Origin: Whitmania pigra
Taxonomy: Eukaryota > Annelida > Clitellata > Hirudinida > Haemopidae
DNA: 64,000 nucleotides
Direction of reading: 5' to 3'
Assembly (NCBI GenBank): GCA_021613335.1
Contig: JAJTWR010000465.1
Coordinates: 441,106 to 505,105 of the forward strand
The position numbers were made by a program, and so were the translations under genes. The notes under the pieces are model-generated. The model was not told the origin of the DNA and made no database searches. It saw only the letters and a program-made list of their open reading frames with translations. Of the stretch, positions 35,301-48,144 are shown piece by piece. Every line of letters starts with the position of its first letter. Within the stretch, counting starts at the first letter, position 1.

Positions 35301-38209
35301 ATTTCATAAATTAAATTGTAGTACAATAGCAAAAGAAGTGAAATTAAAGCAAAATTATTCAATTAAAAATCACCTCTCCCTTTTTCCATCTCCTAAGTTT
35401 GTGTTTGAATTCTCCCTCCTCCTCTTCTTGAGGTTCATCTTGAAACGGCTGAACCTTCTTCTCGGCCCCATAAATACCGATGGCTCCCCTGCCCTTCCTC
35501 TGGACCGCTTCAATTGGTGTGGCAATACCTTGGAGATTTTTACCCAGGCCCTTACCGGCCACGTGACCCATCTGTAAAAATGGAAGCGGTTACCAGTTTT
35601 TACTTATAACCAAATTAACTAAAAAATAATAATAAATTATCAAGGAACTATTAAACAACTTTTTGAGGATCTGAAAATAAATAGAAAAATGAAATAATAG
35701 ACATAATATTATTATCTTCACAAACCTTCTCTAGCAGTTTCTGACCGATGCCTTTGGTATGCCTTTCCCATGAGCCTACTTCATTACTGGAATGAAACAA
35801 AAGCCTTGGAAAATGTATATAAAACCCAGATTTTATTAATTGCACTGCATGTTTGATTGCTTTTAGTTCTACATTAAAAACACCTGCAAATTGCAAGTAA
35901 ATTTCAAGATATGTAAGAATTAAAATCTTAAAGACTTATTGTTTGCTCAAACATCTTAACATTTGTTAGCATCATTAAAATTGCATGCTCTCTAACATTG
36001 TATTTTTTTTGCATCGATTAATCAAAATTTGTGATATCCCATTTATAAAAAGTATGTTTGGTGCTTTTTAAAACATTTGACAATCCCCAATAAGCTGCAA
36101 ATGCATCTCCTGAGATAAAAATATGAAATAATTTGAAACAAATATCATCAAATACTTTTTTGCTATGGCAACAGGTTTCGAACCTGCATAACCTTTAGAG
36201 GATTTAACTGAACGTTTTTTTGTCTCTTCCGCAATTTCTTCCTCTTCATCAGAATCCTGCAAATCAAAATCAAATTGAGATGTCTGTGGGATTGGAGTAT
36301 GATGTATGGATGCTAGAATAAGTTGATATGCATGTAATTCGTTACTGTAATTAATTACGTTTTTTGGTAATTTTTACTTGTAACAATTACAAAAAAAAAT
36401 TTGTACTCTTACTTGTAACAAATTACTATTTTTGGTCATACTTTTAATTCGTTACCTTTTTGGCGCAAGACGTTACAAAGTAACATAAATAACATTTTAA
36501 ATTAGTTTATTTTATTTTAAAACTTTATTAAAATTCTAGATTGTTATTCTTTGGTTCATTCAAAAACCTTCTTTCCGATCATCGCTCATTTGTTATTGTG
36601 GTTATCGCCGGTCGTTTTTGTTAAATCGGAAATTGTTGATTAATCATACCGAAGCTTTTTTAATATATAATATTGTATGTATATAATAATATAAGATTTA
36701 ATATATCGTAGTATGGATTCATTTGAAGCCAGTTTGAGTGTCGTTAGCGAAGATAAGAGGAACAAGGGTGAAGATAGTCCGTGGCCGTATTTGAACAAAA
36801 TGTTCAGATTTCAATCAAAGGAAAATCATATAAGTATGCATGCCTACTCTGCCAACAGAAACAAAAACTACATGTTCAGCATATGAAGGTTCTTCATCTA
36901 ACTTGAAGAAGCACGTGGAACGCATGCATCCAACAGAAGTTAAGGAATATGGTATATCTGTTGCTAACGATTGTCAAGCTTGATGAGAAACTGGTAGCCA
37001 AAATAGCATCTTCTAATGCAGCAAAGATGGACGAGCTTTGAGCTCTCGTTCATATGATGCTGACAGTATTGAAGACAGTTTCTTCAATTGCACAAGGTCA
37101 ATTGATATTCTGATGCAGTATCTTCGAGACCGATCAGTTGACATGAACATTATTACTGGAAGCGATACCCTGAAGAAATTATTTATCCAGTTGAACACTC
37201 CTCTGCTAGCTAGTGCAGCTGTTGAACGTTTATTCAGCTCTTCTGGTATGACAAAGAACAGCTGAAGGACCATAATGAGTGACAAACTATTCGAGGACTT
37301 AGTTATGTTAAAAATTAACAAAAATTTGTGATTGTAATGTAATAAATAATAAAAACACCAAAAAAATGCATTAGTTCAAATGTTATTACTTTATGACTGT
37401 TAGTACTAGCAGTTAATACCAGTAATTGTTTTAACGATAAGAGAAACAATTTCTTTTAAATAATACGGAATGATGTATGATCACAATAATGGCGGCATCA
37501 AAGTTACTTGTAATTTTTACTTAAACTTTTAACTTTTACTTGAGTAAATTTTTGAGACAATACTCTTACTTAAGTAGCTTTTTGAGGTATTACTTTTACT
37601 TGTAACTAGTTACCGAAATGAGGTAATTTTTACAACACTGTTGATATGGATGACTGAGTCAACAGAAGACTTGACATTCTAATTCAAGCTGAACAAATAT
37701 TAAGACCTGTCAGAGTTTAATTTTGTGTAAAACAAAAAAGACCAAGTCAATTGCATTATTGCACATACCAAAGCTTATCTCTTTAATACATTATTCACTG
37801 ATTATTGGCAGTAACTTAAAATTTTGCCATAAATATTTCAATAGAAAAATTTGTTGGTTAAATCACGATATCATTGAATCAACGGATTGTCATCCAATAA
37901 ATGAACAAATGCAAAAAAGAAATAGCTAACTGGTGCTACATCATCTTCCTCTTCAGTTTTTGTGACCTTGTCCCCCACTTTGACTCCCCCACTCACAAAT
38001 GCCACAGGAGCCGTGTAGTCCCTGTTCTTTCTCTTCCCACCAGCAAATCCACTCCTCTCCCTTCCACCATCATCCTCATCTTCACTATCTGCCCATATTC
38101 CATATATTGTCTTGTTTTTGGACATCCTAAACTTTTTTCTGGTTGGATCATAGAGATCCTCTATGTCCTTCTCATTCATTTCAAATTTTTCATATTCTGG
38201 TGAAGACAT
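32400..38209 (-). CDS. TFIP11: Tuftelin-interacting protein 11 homologue (G-patch spliceosome disassembly factor)
   Basis: Partner and activator of the helicase DHX15/Prp43 in releasing the intron lariat spliceosome; nuclear. Eleven exons: 38209-37931, 36256-36156, 35786-35726, 35571-35374, 35106-34944, 34716-34560, 34389-34267, 34164-33814, 33730-33315, 33202-32993, 32734-32400. All phases agree, giving 797 residues (human 837). The N-terminus has [12 protein letters not shown] and [13 protein letters not shown] (TIP_N region). The G-patch follows: [20 protein letters not shown], then [24 protein letters not shown] comes next, then the GCFC domain with W-rich repeats ([23 protein letters not shown]). 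The start ATG lies just after a 5' UTR splice acceptor. The first coding intron (37930-36257) carries a hAT element. REC8 lies downstream on the same strand. Confidence 0.95.
36331..37640 (+). mobile_element. hAT element in TFIP11 intron 1, with 8-bp target duplication
   Basis: The element is flanked by TTGATATG at 36323-36330 and 37641-37648, the 8-bp duplication expected for hAT. The right terminus reads ...TACAACACTG, the hAT CAGTGTTG end inverted; the left terminus is decayed. The inner ends are mirror images rich in GTAAC/TACTTG. It is oriented + strand, opposite to TFIP11. Inside are a broken BED-finger region from ATG 36713 ([13 protein letters not shown]) and a C-terminal dimerisation piece (37038-37265) with [18 protein letters not shown], the hATC signature. 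The catalytic middle is deleted, so it is non-autonomous. Confidence 0.9.
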
Positions 38210-39352
38210 TCTGAAAGTAAACATTGAAAAGGTAATCCACTGGTTTCATCTCGAAAATTAATTATAATTCCACTGCCTGATAACCATAAGTTAACTTTCT
38301 AAATGCCATTTATTACATTAATTACTCAGATTGTTCAACTGCTTAGAAGCACATTTGGTGTGTATATCCGTTTAATTAAAGCCAATTAAGCAAACTTTTA
38401 GTATAAGTGCAAATCAACACTTGCAAATTGCAAGTAAATTTCCTAAACAAATTATTGCCTTTATACCTCAATTTTTAGAATAGAACTCCGATTTAGAAAA
38501 TAAACTAGAAAATCGCAACCAAAATACAATTTAAATTCGTCAATATGTACCTTTATACCAAAGTACTTGTCGTTAGATGACGGCTAGTATTTCAGTCAAA
38601 TTTTATAAGTGCAATGTGTACAGAATAAATCAAAAACAAACAAGACTTTTCCAAACTCCTCGTGAAAACATTAAAAGAAGCCACACAGCAACCTTTATAT
38701 TGACGCTATTTGTCACTTTTCTAAGAAAAACATTAACTTTTTAGCGTTTTACTAAATTTTAAATTAAATTAAAAAAGAATAAACTTTCATGCCAATGAAT
38801 GTTCATTAAACGTCGATACAATACAGCATAAGTACCTTTACAAAATGATTGCCTAAAAATATAATAATATATAATATAATATAAAATAAAAATTATTTCA
38901 GTTGTATATAATTTACTCACTGTGTCAAACATCTGAGGACCCTATAAAGTTCAGACTTAATTAGAAGGTAAGGTAGTAAGATTTGTGTATTTTAAAAATT
39001 TGAAAAGTAGCAAATTGAGCCGCTTAGCTTATACTTAACACCCAACGTTTGGAGATGCAACCATTTCCATATGGAGTTTGCGTGTATGGCTTGCATATGC
39101 TTAAAAACTTAAATATGTATATTGTTAGATATAATCAGCATTCTTACTTAAGTAATGCTAATTGAGAAATGTAACGTGTGGGCCCGAGGACAAATTCATC
39201 AGAATCATTGTCTCATTAACGATACGTCCTTGATATCATATTTAGCATTGATGTACGTCATATTTATTAATAGCTTGTACATTATTGTGTTATAAATTCA
39301 TTAACTTCAAAACAAATTTGATAAAACAACATAATGTCTCAATATAACAGGT

Positions 39353-39390
39353 TATATATATATATATATATGTATATATATGTAAATATA
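39353..39390. repeat. AT dinucleotide microsatellite
   Basis: About nine uninterrupted AT units followed by GTATATATATG. Confidence 0.85.
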
Positions 39391-39950
39391 ATTATAAAAT
39401 ATTATTTTAATTTATATTGACTAATTTTATTTTATTTTACAAATATTTGCAATGTATGATAAAATTACGGAATTATTAAACTTTATGGATTTTTGACAAC
39501 CAACTCCCATTCATAGACTATTTCCTTTATCGGTTTTGTGTCCGCTTATTGCTAGAGCTTCCGTCATTATAGTTGTGGCGTGTCTATGATGTTGATTTTC
39601 TTACTCATCTTAGATATAAAATGCAGATTGACGTAGTGGTATTTCTGAGACACGCGTTTAATTTTCATTACTTTGCCTCTGTGTTACCTTAGTAATTGAT
39701 TTAGTGTTGCTAAAGTGTCAAACGAGGCGCATACAGAAAGTCTTTGGGTTTTTTTAACTCTCTGTTGATTTTAACGACATAGATTAGACCTAAGGCAACA
39801 TTATTATTACCTTCTCAGAAAGTTTGACTGGGCTTGCGATTGACAAGCAGGTTCGGATAGATCTGAGATATATAATTTCGTGCAGTCTTCGGATAGAAGC
39901 ACAAATGCTTTGTTCCTGTTTAAAGCATGGTACAATGTTCTATATTAAAT

Positions 39951-40270
39951 TAGCTTGCATTCCAACCCTGAATGACATCTTTTATGAGTTCATTCCAGTG
40001 GTTGCAAGTGAGATTGACTAGTGGCTTAACTTCGATTATCAGCCTGTGGTTGCTGATGATCATCCTCTGAATCCATACAATTGGTTTTATTTCTTAGGGA
40101 TACGCCCCATGTTCAGAGTTATATGGTTGTTATTATTTTAGCTTGCATTCCAACCCTGAATGGCATCTTATATGGGCTTGTTCCAGTGGTTGTAAGTGAG
40201 ATCAAATAGTGGCTTAACTTCGATTGTCAGCTTCTGGTTGCTGGTGACCATCCTCTGAAGCCTTACATTT
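39951..40270 (+). repeat. Imperfect tandem duplication (about 190-bp unit) with decayed coding look
   Basis: Units 39951-40095 and 40141-40270 share GCTTGCATTCCAACCCTGAA, TTCCAGTGGTTG and GTGGCTTAACTTCGATT. Both translate to LACIPTLN..I.Y.....VV.SEI, then a stop, then WLNFD.Q..VA.DHPL.PY. The shared in-frame stop and preserved reading suggest that a protein-coding fragment was duplicated after it had already decayed. Family unknown. Confidence 0.7.
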
Positions 40271-40443
40271 GTTTTTTTTTATCACCTCATGATGATGAAA
40301 TGCTACTGATCACTTTAGTGCTAGCTCTGGTCTGTATTGTGTATATGCTGTTCAATGTATTTTGTTTGTATTTTGATGTATTTTGACCATGATGCTAGTT
40401 CTAAAGGCTTGTGATGGTAGGATTATGAGAACTGAAGGTGATT

Positions 40444-43400
40444 TTATTGTATGCTCCAAGAATTTTTTATTATATTTTCAAAGTCAAGGTCAGAATCAGT
40501 AACCAGGCTTAAGCCCTCATAAAATTCCTCAAAGTATATGTATGGAATGTCTTCACTCATTACATCGAATGCACATAAAAATAGTTGAATGACTTGATAA
40601 CTTTCTTTGAATCCTGAAACAATTTAAGGTAAAAGTAACTTTGTAATGTTGTAATATATATCTTTCACCTGATTTGACCCAGGGGTGGGAGTAAGCATTA
40701 AAGTATTTGGTAATTTCCTTTATGTTGGTCATTCCACGTTTGTTTGTGTTAATCTTTGCAAATGTCTGAAGAAAAAGATAGCTCAACTGAACAATATGTC
40801 ATTTTTCTAAAAGACGTTGATTTAACAAACCTTTATAACTAGTTTCTTCCTTTGTTCTGACATTTCACCTATGAAATATCTCAGGAATTCAAGATATGAC
40901 ATTGAGTTTATGCCACATGTATTCAGCATTGTCACAGAATCAGAGAATTTCTTATGTAAATTGATGTGTGTTAAATTGTTTAGTCTTAATGTTTAAGTTA
41001 ACTCACTTCATGGGGGATGGCTATGCCTGCCTCAGATAATGTCCTTCCTAATGTGTGGATGTCAAACATGTCCTTACCTCTTGTTTTGACCATATCCCTA
41101 AATTGGTGACCAAGTCTAATGTAATGCTTTATGCCCATGTTTTTCCATTGTATTCTTATATCAGCTGAAGATTTGACCAATTAGAAATGGGCACTGCAGT
41201 TTCTATTTGATGTTGTGAGCTTGTCTAACCTCTTACTTGGTGTTGTGCCTCTAAAAGTTTTTCTTCCATTTGATTTTGCGGGCAATGTAAGTCATTCCAA
41301 ACAACATCATGCTTGTATTGGTCAACATTGTGCAATCTTCAAATAGATATTTGATAAGTTTGAGCAGATTCCATAGTGCTAGGTCAATTATAATGCTTGT
41401 TTTAATAGACTTTGAACTGACTCCAGCAACCCTTTTTGGACTTAGTGCATTTTTTTAGTATGACTCGAATGAAGTGTTTGTGTAATGCTACAACTAAAAG
41501 CAATTTTGAAGATTATACCAACAATATTTTTTTCTTTGCCTCGACATCCACTTTTCCAATGATCAATTTTATGCTTTTTTGCTGTAAGAGTGAATCAGAA
41601 AGAGGTTGATGGGTGGTTTTAAATTCAAGTTCTCCCTCCTGCAAATACATTTTATTTTTAAGATGTTTGTTAAATCTTGGAATGTATTTCATTGTTCTCG
41701 TTGGTATTTGAAATTCCAAAATTAATTATAAGGTATACTAAATTTTAATCATAATGACTTTTTGCAAATCAGATCAGGTAGTTAAGTTGCTTTATTTATT
41801 GTTTAACTTCATTGTGGATTAGAAAATTCTGCTATTATTCTAGAATTTTGGAGAATTCTGATAAAATGTTTTGGGATAACTTAAAACTCAATCATGTTTG
41901 GTTTCTTAGTTCTTTGTGTTGTTAACTGACTTCCATTATGTCTGTGAGTTTGTAAGGTTCTCCTGCTCTTGGTCCTCTGAGATGTGCATAGATATCTCTT
42001 TGGATAAATGGAAGGGATTTCCATCTGAAGGCAAACTTAAAAATTATAGTGCATCTGAATTTAATCAAATATGATCAAATAATATCAATAAAAGGCATCC
42101 AAAATATTTTGCCAGTTTTTGCCCCTCTCCATCTGTAAGCTTTTGGTATACCTCGTTCCCCATATTTTACAGACATTGCATTTTGAAAACAAATATTTTT
42201 TCAAAGGATGAATCTTGTTGCAGCTGTCAAAACTATAACCAGAGCCTTTGAGCACATTAAGATGGTTTTGAAGCTGCTTATGGCCCCTAAGTCATTTTGT
42301 TATTTCATTGGCTAAGCTAATTTACATTTGTAAAACAAATTTTGCTTAATTTCGTAGCTATATTTTATTTTAATATCAGTTATCCAAACTTACGATTTTC
42401 CAAAAGTCTTCAATTCATAGATTGTTAAGCTTCCATCAACAGCAAAATAAAATCCAGTCAAATTTCTCATTACATCTTTCCCAATGCTGTTGATGAAATG
42501 TTTAGAATCATTTTGTATAGAATCATTGTTTACTTGATTGCTAAAGTTAATATGTTTGGTAAATCCATTAAAATATATTATTTTACTCTGTGAACATTCT
42601 TGTTTCAAATTTGGCAAACTGTGACAAGGATTCCTCTGTGTTGCATGAAATGACATTCAATCTGAAATTAAGTATGTTTATTTATTATTATTTATTTATG
42701 TAACAGATGAATTAATTATATTCTAATACCTCGATTATGTTTTAAAGTAGTTGATGTTATTCAAAGGTTATGAAATTTAGATATTTTATTCTCATAATTA
42801 AATCAAGAGTAAAACTCAGAAGTTATATGACAACTTTTAGAACTCTTATTTGCCAGTCATAAATGTGTTGCAGGCATGCACTTTACCAGTAACATGCTTA
42901 TGTGGAAGATATATAGGCATCTAAGAATGTAATAAGTAACTTATTTCTAAGCTCATAGATACTCCCATATATAAGGCCACATAATGCTCTTGGACTTGTG
43001 AAAAGATGAATATTGGCTGAATTTGAGCTTGCTGCACTTTTGATGTTTGCATTACTGATATGATCAAATAAGGGGTTTTGGTATACCTCTAGTTCTAGTT
43101 GAAATTCTAACAAATTGTATTTAAAACTGCATAATTTGATCAATTATCAATAGTTTTTTGGCTTGGAAGTAAGTTTGCCTGCTGTGATGGAGAGATCTAA
43201 TGTCCTTTGACTGTCCTGATAGAAATTTCTGTGGTCCAGAAATTTGTGTGGGGCTGCTGATGGTAGATCTGTATTAAATCACGTTAATGTACTGACATCT
43301 AATAAATAAGTGGAATAATCTAATATTATTTCATTTAACAGATAAAAATTCTATATCTAAAAGCTTACATCTGCATGATTACCTGCACAATTGATCAGTC

Positions 43401-44491
43401 ATTACTGCTTCAATAATCCTTAGTTCTCTATTTCTTTCTTCTAGTTCATTCTTTAAAAAAACTGTTTTATATAACTAAGGTACAAATAAATTTACTGATG
43501 GTTTAAACCATCTTTTACCTTGTCATTTATTCTCTTGAGTTCAGCTTTTGCATATGGAGCACTGGTCCATTCTTTCATCATCATCTCTAGTAACTCATCG
43601 CCTTCATCTTTTCGGTGTTCTAACATTTTAGCCCCTTGAGTTTGTTTATTTTTACTATCTCCCGTGTATTTCTCTTTAGTCTAAATGTTTGAGTAAAATT
43701 GTTTTTCTTATTGAGGCAAACAACCTTACAAAAACTATAGAATAAGGAATTCTATTAATGATGTAAACTCATTAATTATGTCTGTATTTAATCAGCATAA
43801 ATTCACATTTCAACTTCACCTACTCGAAATGATTTTGAATTGAATCTTAATTAAACTTAATCATTTGATAACTTAAGAAACATATGTTACCAAAATTGTT
43901 AACACCTACTAGAAATTTAAGAGCACAGACTCACATTTACCACAATCGTATCCATTGCTGAATCCATGCTAGAAAAATTCAATTTAGAATCTTTTAACAA
44001 ATTTCAATAATTTAAATTTCAATTTGGTTTACTTAATGGCCAACCTAAAGTGGCTTTGAGGTGTCTTGACTTTCACTTCAATAAATGAGGGTGAGCCATT
44101 TCCATCCTCATGTTCATCAATTGAAAGATTTAGGGAACTGAAGTCCAGAGGAGGCACTGGGCTGTTTTAAGTAAGCTTTTACAATAAAACCAGCACTCTA
44201 GGTTTAGTTTTTTTCAAGTGTTAACATCATTCAATAATTTATGATTGAAAAATAAAGTGCTACATCAACCTTGGCTTAGGAGGGTTTTTGAAATGGTGTT
44301 TTCCATTTACACCTGGTTGAATGTTTCTTGTGGATAGCATGGCATTTTCAGAAAAAATGTCCTTACCCTTTGTATGTCAATAGGTGATAAATGTTACTAA
44401 CACGTTAAATGTAAGGTTAGTTTCAATGATTTGTATTTACTTCTCTAACCATGGTAGGAATCACCTTAACCGTAGGTTTTGCTCCTTTCAT
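40444..44491 (-). CDS. CAPS2: Calcyphosin-2-like protein (DM10 segment plus EF-hand region)
   Basis: Probable ciliary/flagellar protein. Exons supported (minus): 44491-44441, 44367-44270, 44161-44045, 43968-43941, 43680-43519, 43474-43383, 43268-43179 (GC donor?), from 43126, one ending 42394, 42024-41931, 41638-41519, about 41334-41229, 41164-41007, 40765-40669, 40613-40444. The N-terminal third is charged and helical (EWTSAPYAKAELKRI). A DM10-like part reads NLTGFYFAVDGSLTIYELK, then SLPFIQRDIYAHLRGPRAGE. The C-terminal EF-hand region has MGIKHYIRLGHQFRDM and RTLSEAGIAIPHE, and ends FEEFYEGLSLVTDSDLDF, then IIKNSWSIQ, the calcyphosin ending. The EF-hand loop INTNKRGMTNIKE lacks most acidic ligands, so calcium binding is doubtful. 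Some middle exon borders are unresolved. The stop TAA overlaps an AATAAA. Confidence 0.7.
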
Positions 44492-47400
44492 ATTAACTGA
44501 TTAAAACGCTGCCGTAGCAATACAAGACAACGATAATATTGTTGTCGTTTTCATCAGTCACTATAGTAACGAGAGAAGCAGATGCCCGTCATTTTTGTTG
44601 ATTTCTTTTTTAAATGAAATGTCTCAAATTTTATAAAAAATTAAAAAAAATATTAAACGTAACATATATTTATATTTAAATAAATTCCCCTCAAGAAAAG
44701 ACGAAGAATGGAAGCTCACATGAAACTTTGGAGTTTGGTTAAATTGTTGCTGAAGGCCTTACATCACTTACATGTATTTTCGGCCGCATTATAAGAGGGA
44801 TAATACTTGAAATAAGAAGCTAGCAAATATGGCGGGGCGTTTGGAATTCTACATCCTGGACTCCTGGTAAAAGACACAAAACGTTTGTCTTTTTGCTCTG
44901 ACACTTGTTCTGATTGCAACAATTTCTCTCTGTTAGTTATTTAATTTTTATTCGCCTTCTTTGGTTTTTGGTTGCTTGCGCCGAAGGACCTTAGAGGTCT
45001 TCATGCCCTTTGTCGGAGCTGGTTAATAAATTAATGAATAAATCTGCATTTAATTGACTATTTAAAAAAAAAATTTCAAAATTTACTCAAATTCAATAAT
45101 TATAAATTATTATAATAATTATAATATAATTACAATATAATAATAATTATAAAATTCAATAAATTCAAATTTAATAGAAATTGAAATTTCACCTTTAGAA
45201 ACAGTTAAAAATAGTTCTTTGTAGTTACCTTCTTAGAAGTCTATCCTTAAGGCACAATCTATTTTTATCAATAAATTTTCATTATAACTACAAGCAGTTG
45301 CATATTTGTGAATAAATAAATCTGCAAAATAAAAATTCGATAAACTCAATTTAAGGTTGTCTTGATTAAAATATTATTTCATGAATAAGTGATAAAATGT
45401 AAATTATCTGGAATGTCTGAGTTTAATTAATTAAAAAATAACAACAATAATAATAATGTGTTTATACTGCATTTATTACATAATAAGTTTCTACAAAGGT
45501 TTCCAATAGCAAGAACATCTGATCACTGTCTGGAGACTAAGTACTTCGCTAAGCTGATGATAACAATATTAATAATGTTTGCGATAGTAACATCAATATT
45601 GCTTTGGTGTAGTTGATAATAACGACTCTGCCAGCATCATCATCGTCTCTGTCATCGTCATCATCATCACAAGCACAATTATTATAACGAAGACGGTAAC
45701 TAGTGGTAACAATAGCAACGCTCTTGGAAACAATTACTAATCGCTGAGAACTAATGAAAAGCATGTTTAACAATGATTGTTAAACAATCAACAGAGTACC
45801 GGGTAGGCGGAGTGTGTGAGATTATAAATGACGTCATCTGACGCCAAAAATAGAAACATCGGAGACTAAATTCGTCTAACTTTTGCTGCTCATTTGCCTT
45901 TTGGATGAAATCAATTAACTCTAGAGTTAGTGCTTAATTTTTAAAGAATATTTTTAAAATATTAAACATAATTATTAAGTTATACAAAATACAAATTTAA
46001 TTGGACGCAACACTCTCATGCGAGTGCCAAAAAGAATAGAGTAATATAACAAGATCGCTGGTAAAAACTGGTAAATTAGAATGGCACGCAAGCCCCGATA
46101 ATTAAAACCACGGCACCAATAATGACTATCAGATGTACAGGAGCAAATGTTTAATTAATTCTGAAGGCAAACAGTTTTTTAATCATAAAGGAAATTAAAC
46201 GTGAATGAATAATGGGTCCAAGTACCTGTCGTTAACCTGCTGTAGCTGATCAGCATTGTCATCTATGCCGTCAGAGCAGAAACAATAATAGCATTCATTA
46301 TCGTCAACATCGTAATCGTCGTCATCGTCATTGACGTCACTGTTCATCTATGAAATGGTTCACAGACTTCAATGAGACGTGAAAAGCTGAACACGACGCG
46401 AGTCCGAATTCCCTTTTAATTGCCAATGACGTCATTCAAGCGAGATCAAAAATGACAGGACAATGGTAACAGACAACTAGATAGATGTCTAAGCTGGCAT
46501 CCTCGGTGCTGGAATGATGGCCAACCCTGGTATCGGAAGATTTGCTAAATGGCATCGCGTGATGACTTCATCTTCTTTGGAGATTGCATCAAGCCAATAA
46601 AAACAAGTCGAAGATCTCATAAGGAGATATTGCAATAACTCTCCTTACTTGATTCCGATAAGGAAGCGATTTGTTAAAAATCCAATCAATAATGGAAAAA
46701 AGTAAATAAGCAGTTTTATTATTATTAAATTACTTAAATGAACTGTAATTCCAGACAAGTTTAGTAGGAATGAATAGACGCTTTTTTGGAAACGCTTAAA
46801 AATTCATTTTTTTTTAAATTCTTATTAAATATTTTTTTAGATCGGGTTGTTGCCCTTAATGTTATTATAGTGGGAAAGTGCAAAATTAATTTTTTGAATG
46901 AAATTTTAGATGATGCAATTTCAAGAAAGTCGATGATAAGAGCTGCTTGTGTTTGCGCGATGATAAATATGCAGATACACAATCGAGATATACATTCACA
47001 AACCTGCCAATACTTCCTTCCTACAATGACGTTCCAACTCTAAATATTGCATCAGCTTTCTGGTCTTTGGGACCACACGAGACGCCATTGTCATTGATAA
47101 GGACGGCCTTGAGAAATGGAAAGTCTTATTTGCAATAGAAGAATAAATAAAATTGTCCACTTTTTACACTCGTGGGTCTGATACGGTCTTCCGTCGATCA
47201 TATGCACCATCACTATCTGATGATTGATAAGATCTATTGCTTTCTTAATAGCTTCTTCGTGCATCTTGACTTTTTAAAGATATTCTGGGTAATAATTGAA
47301 TAAATAAATGTCAAACTGTGGTCGGTGCTGCCAAATAAAATTTATAAAAACTCTACTGGCCTACTTAATAAAATTAGGTCTTAATAAAATCTAAATTTTT

Positions 47401-47930
47401 TTTACGAAATGTAATTAATTTGCATTTCCTGTTTACGAATGTGGCTTTGAAATTCTTTTAAAGATAATAGATAACAAGAAATTATCTAAACTAGAATGTG
47501 GGTTTCTACGCTAGCAGGATACCAATTATGTTGCATCATGTAAGTGGGTGCGTTGCGTATGAGTGACTGTCATTGGGCAACTTTCTACTTTGACCTAAAT
47601 GTCTTGAATGAGATTGGTCACGTTTAAATCAAACACATTCATATTAATGTGTGACTAGAAGTATCAGAAAAATTTAATGCAATACTCCAATTGTCTCCGC
47701 TAACCAGGAGATTAAAATCTTAAATGTTTTGGCGATTATTGATTAATTTTGTAACTGCTTGAAAATATCGAAACAAAGTAAACTGTAGGCAGTTCAACAT
47801 ATTTAAATTCGTTAACTGTTGATAGCAGTCCAACTACTGGTAAGCCAATATTTAACAACAACGAATAATTTGCCTATTAACCACAAAAATTAGTTCAAAG
47901 GCATACGTGATCAGCTCTTCGACGCTTTTC
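44492..47930. other. Intergenic with simple repeats; no gene recognised
   Basis: Contains GTC/CATCAT-type trinucleotide runs near 45635-45670 and 46310-46335, a short decayed repeat near 44970-45045 ending in TTAATGAATAAA, and a + strand open stretch at about 46955-47138 (ASAFWSLGPHETPLSLIR) that I cannot assign. Confidence 0.4.
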
Positions 47931-47940
47931 TATATAAAGG
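47931..47940 (+). promoter_or_regulatory. TATA box of cysteine-rich peptide gene 1
   Basis: TATATAAAGG. A short 5' UTR exon follows (about 47961-48020) with donor GTGAGTATAA and acceptor CGCAG at 48107, the same layout as gene 3. Confidence 0.75.
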
Positions 47941-48144
47941 CCGTGATGCCGCTAACGTTTAAGTTAAGCGTCGTGTATTGGGCGAGTTTGTGTTGTTAAA
48001 AAGTTCAGGGCGTCGAACGAGTGAGTATAAAATTTGTTATTTTAAGAACAAATAAAGATTACTTGTTCGTAAACGAATACTTTCGAATATATTTTTGTCG
48101 AACGCAGATATTTTATCCAGTCACAACAATCTGAAAATTATAGC

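Larger units (their letters stand above)
38210..40443. other. Intergenic between TFIP11 and CAPS2-like gene
   Basis: Holds the 5' UTR exon and promoter region of TFIP11 (not resolved), an (AT)n run and a tandem duplication described separately. No host gene recognised. Confidence 0.4.

Noticed and set aside
42120..42300. Minus-strand open stretch with several Cys/His (HKQLQNHLNVLKG...) between two DM10 exons
   Set aside because: The flanking exons join in phase without it (FGKS-WKSLPFIQ), so I treat it as intron. A nested zinc-finger relic is possible but unsupported.
45630..45680. Acidic Asp-rich frame over the CATCAT region
   Set aside because: A trinucleotide microsatellite, not a gene.
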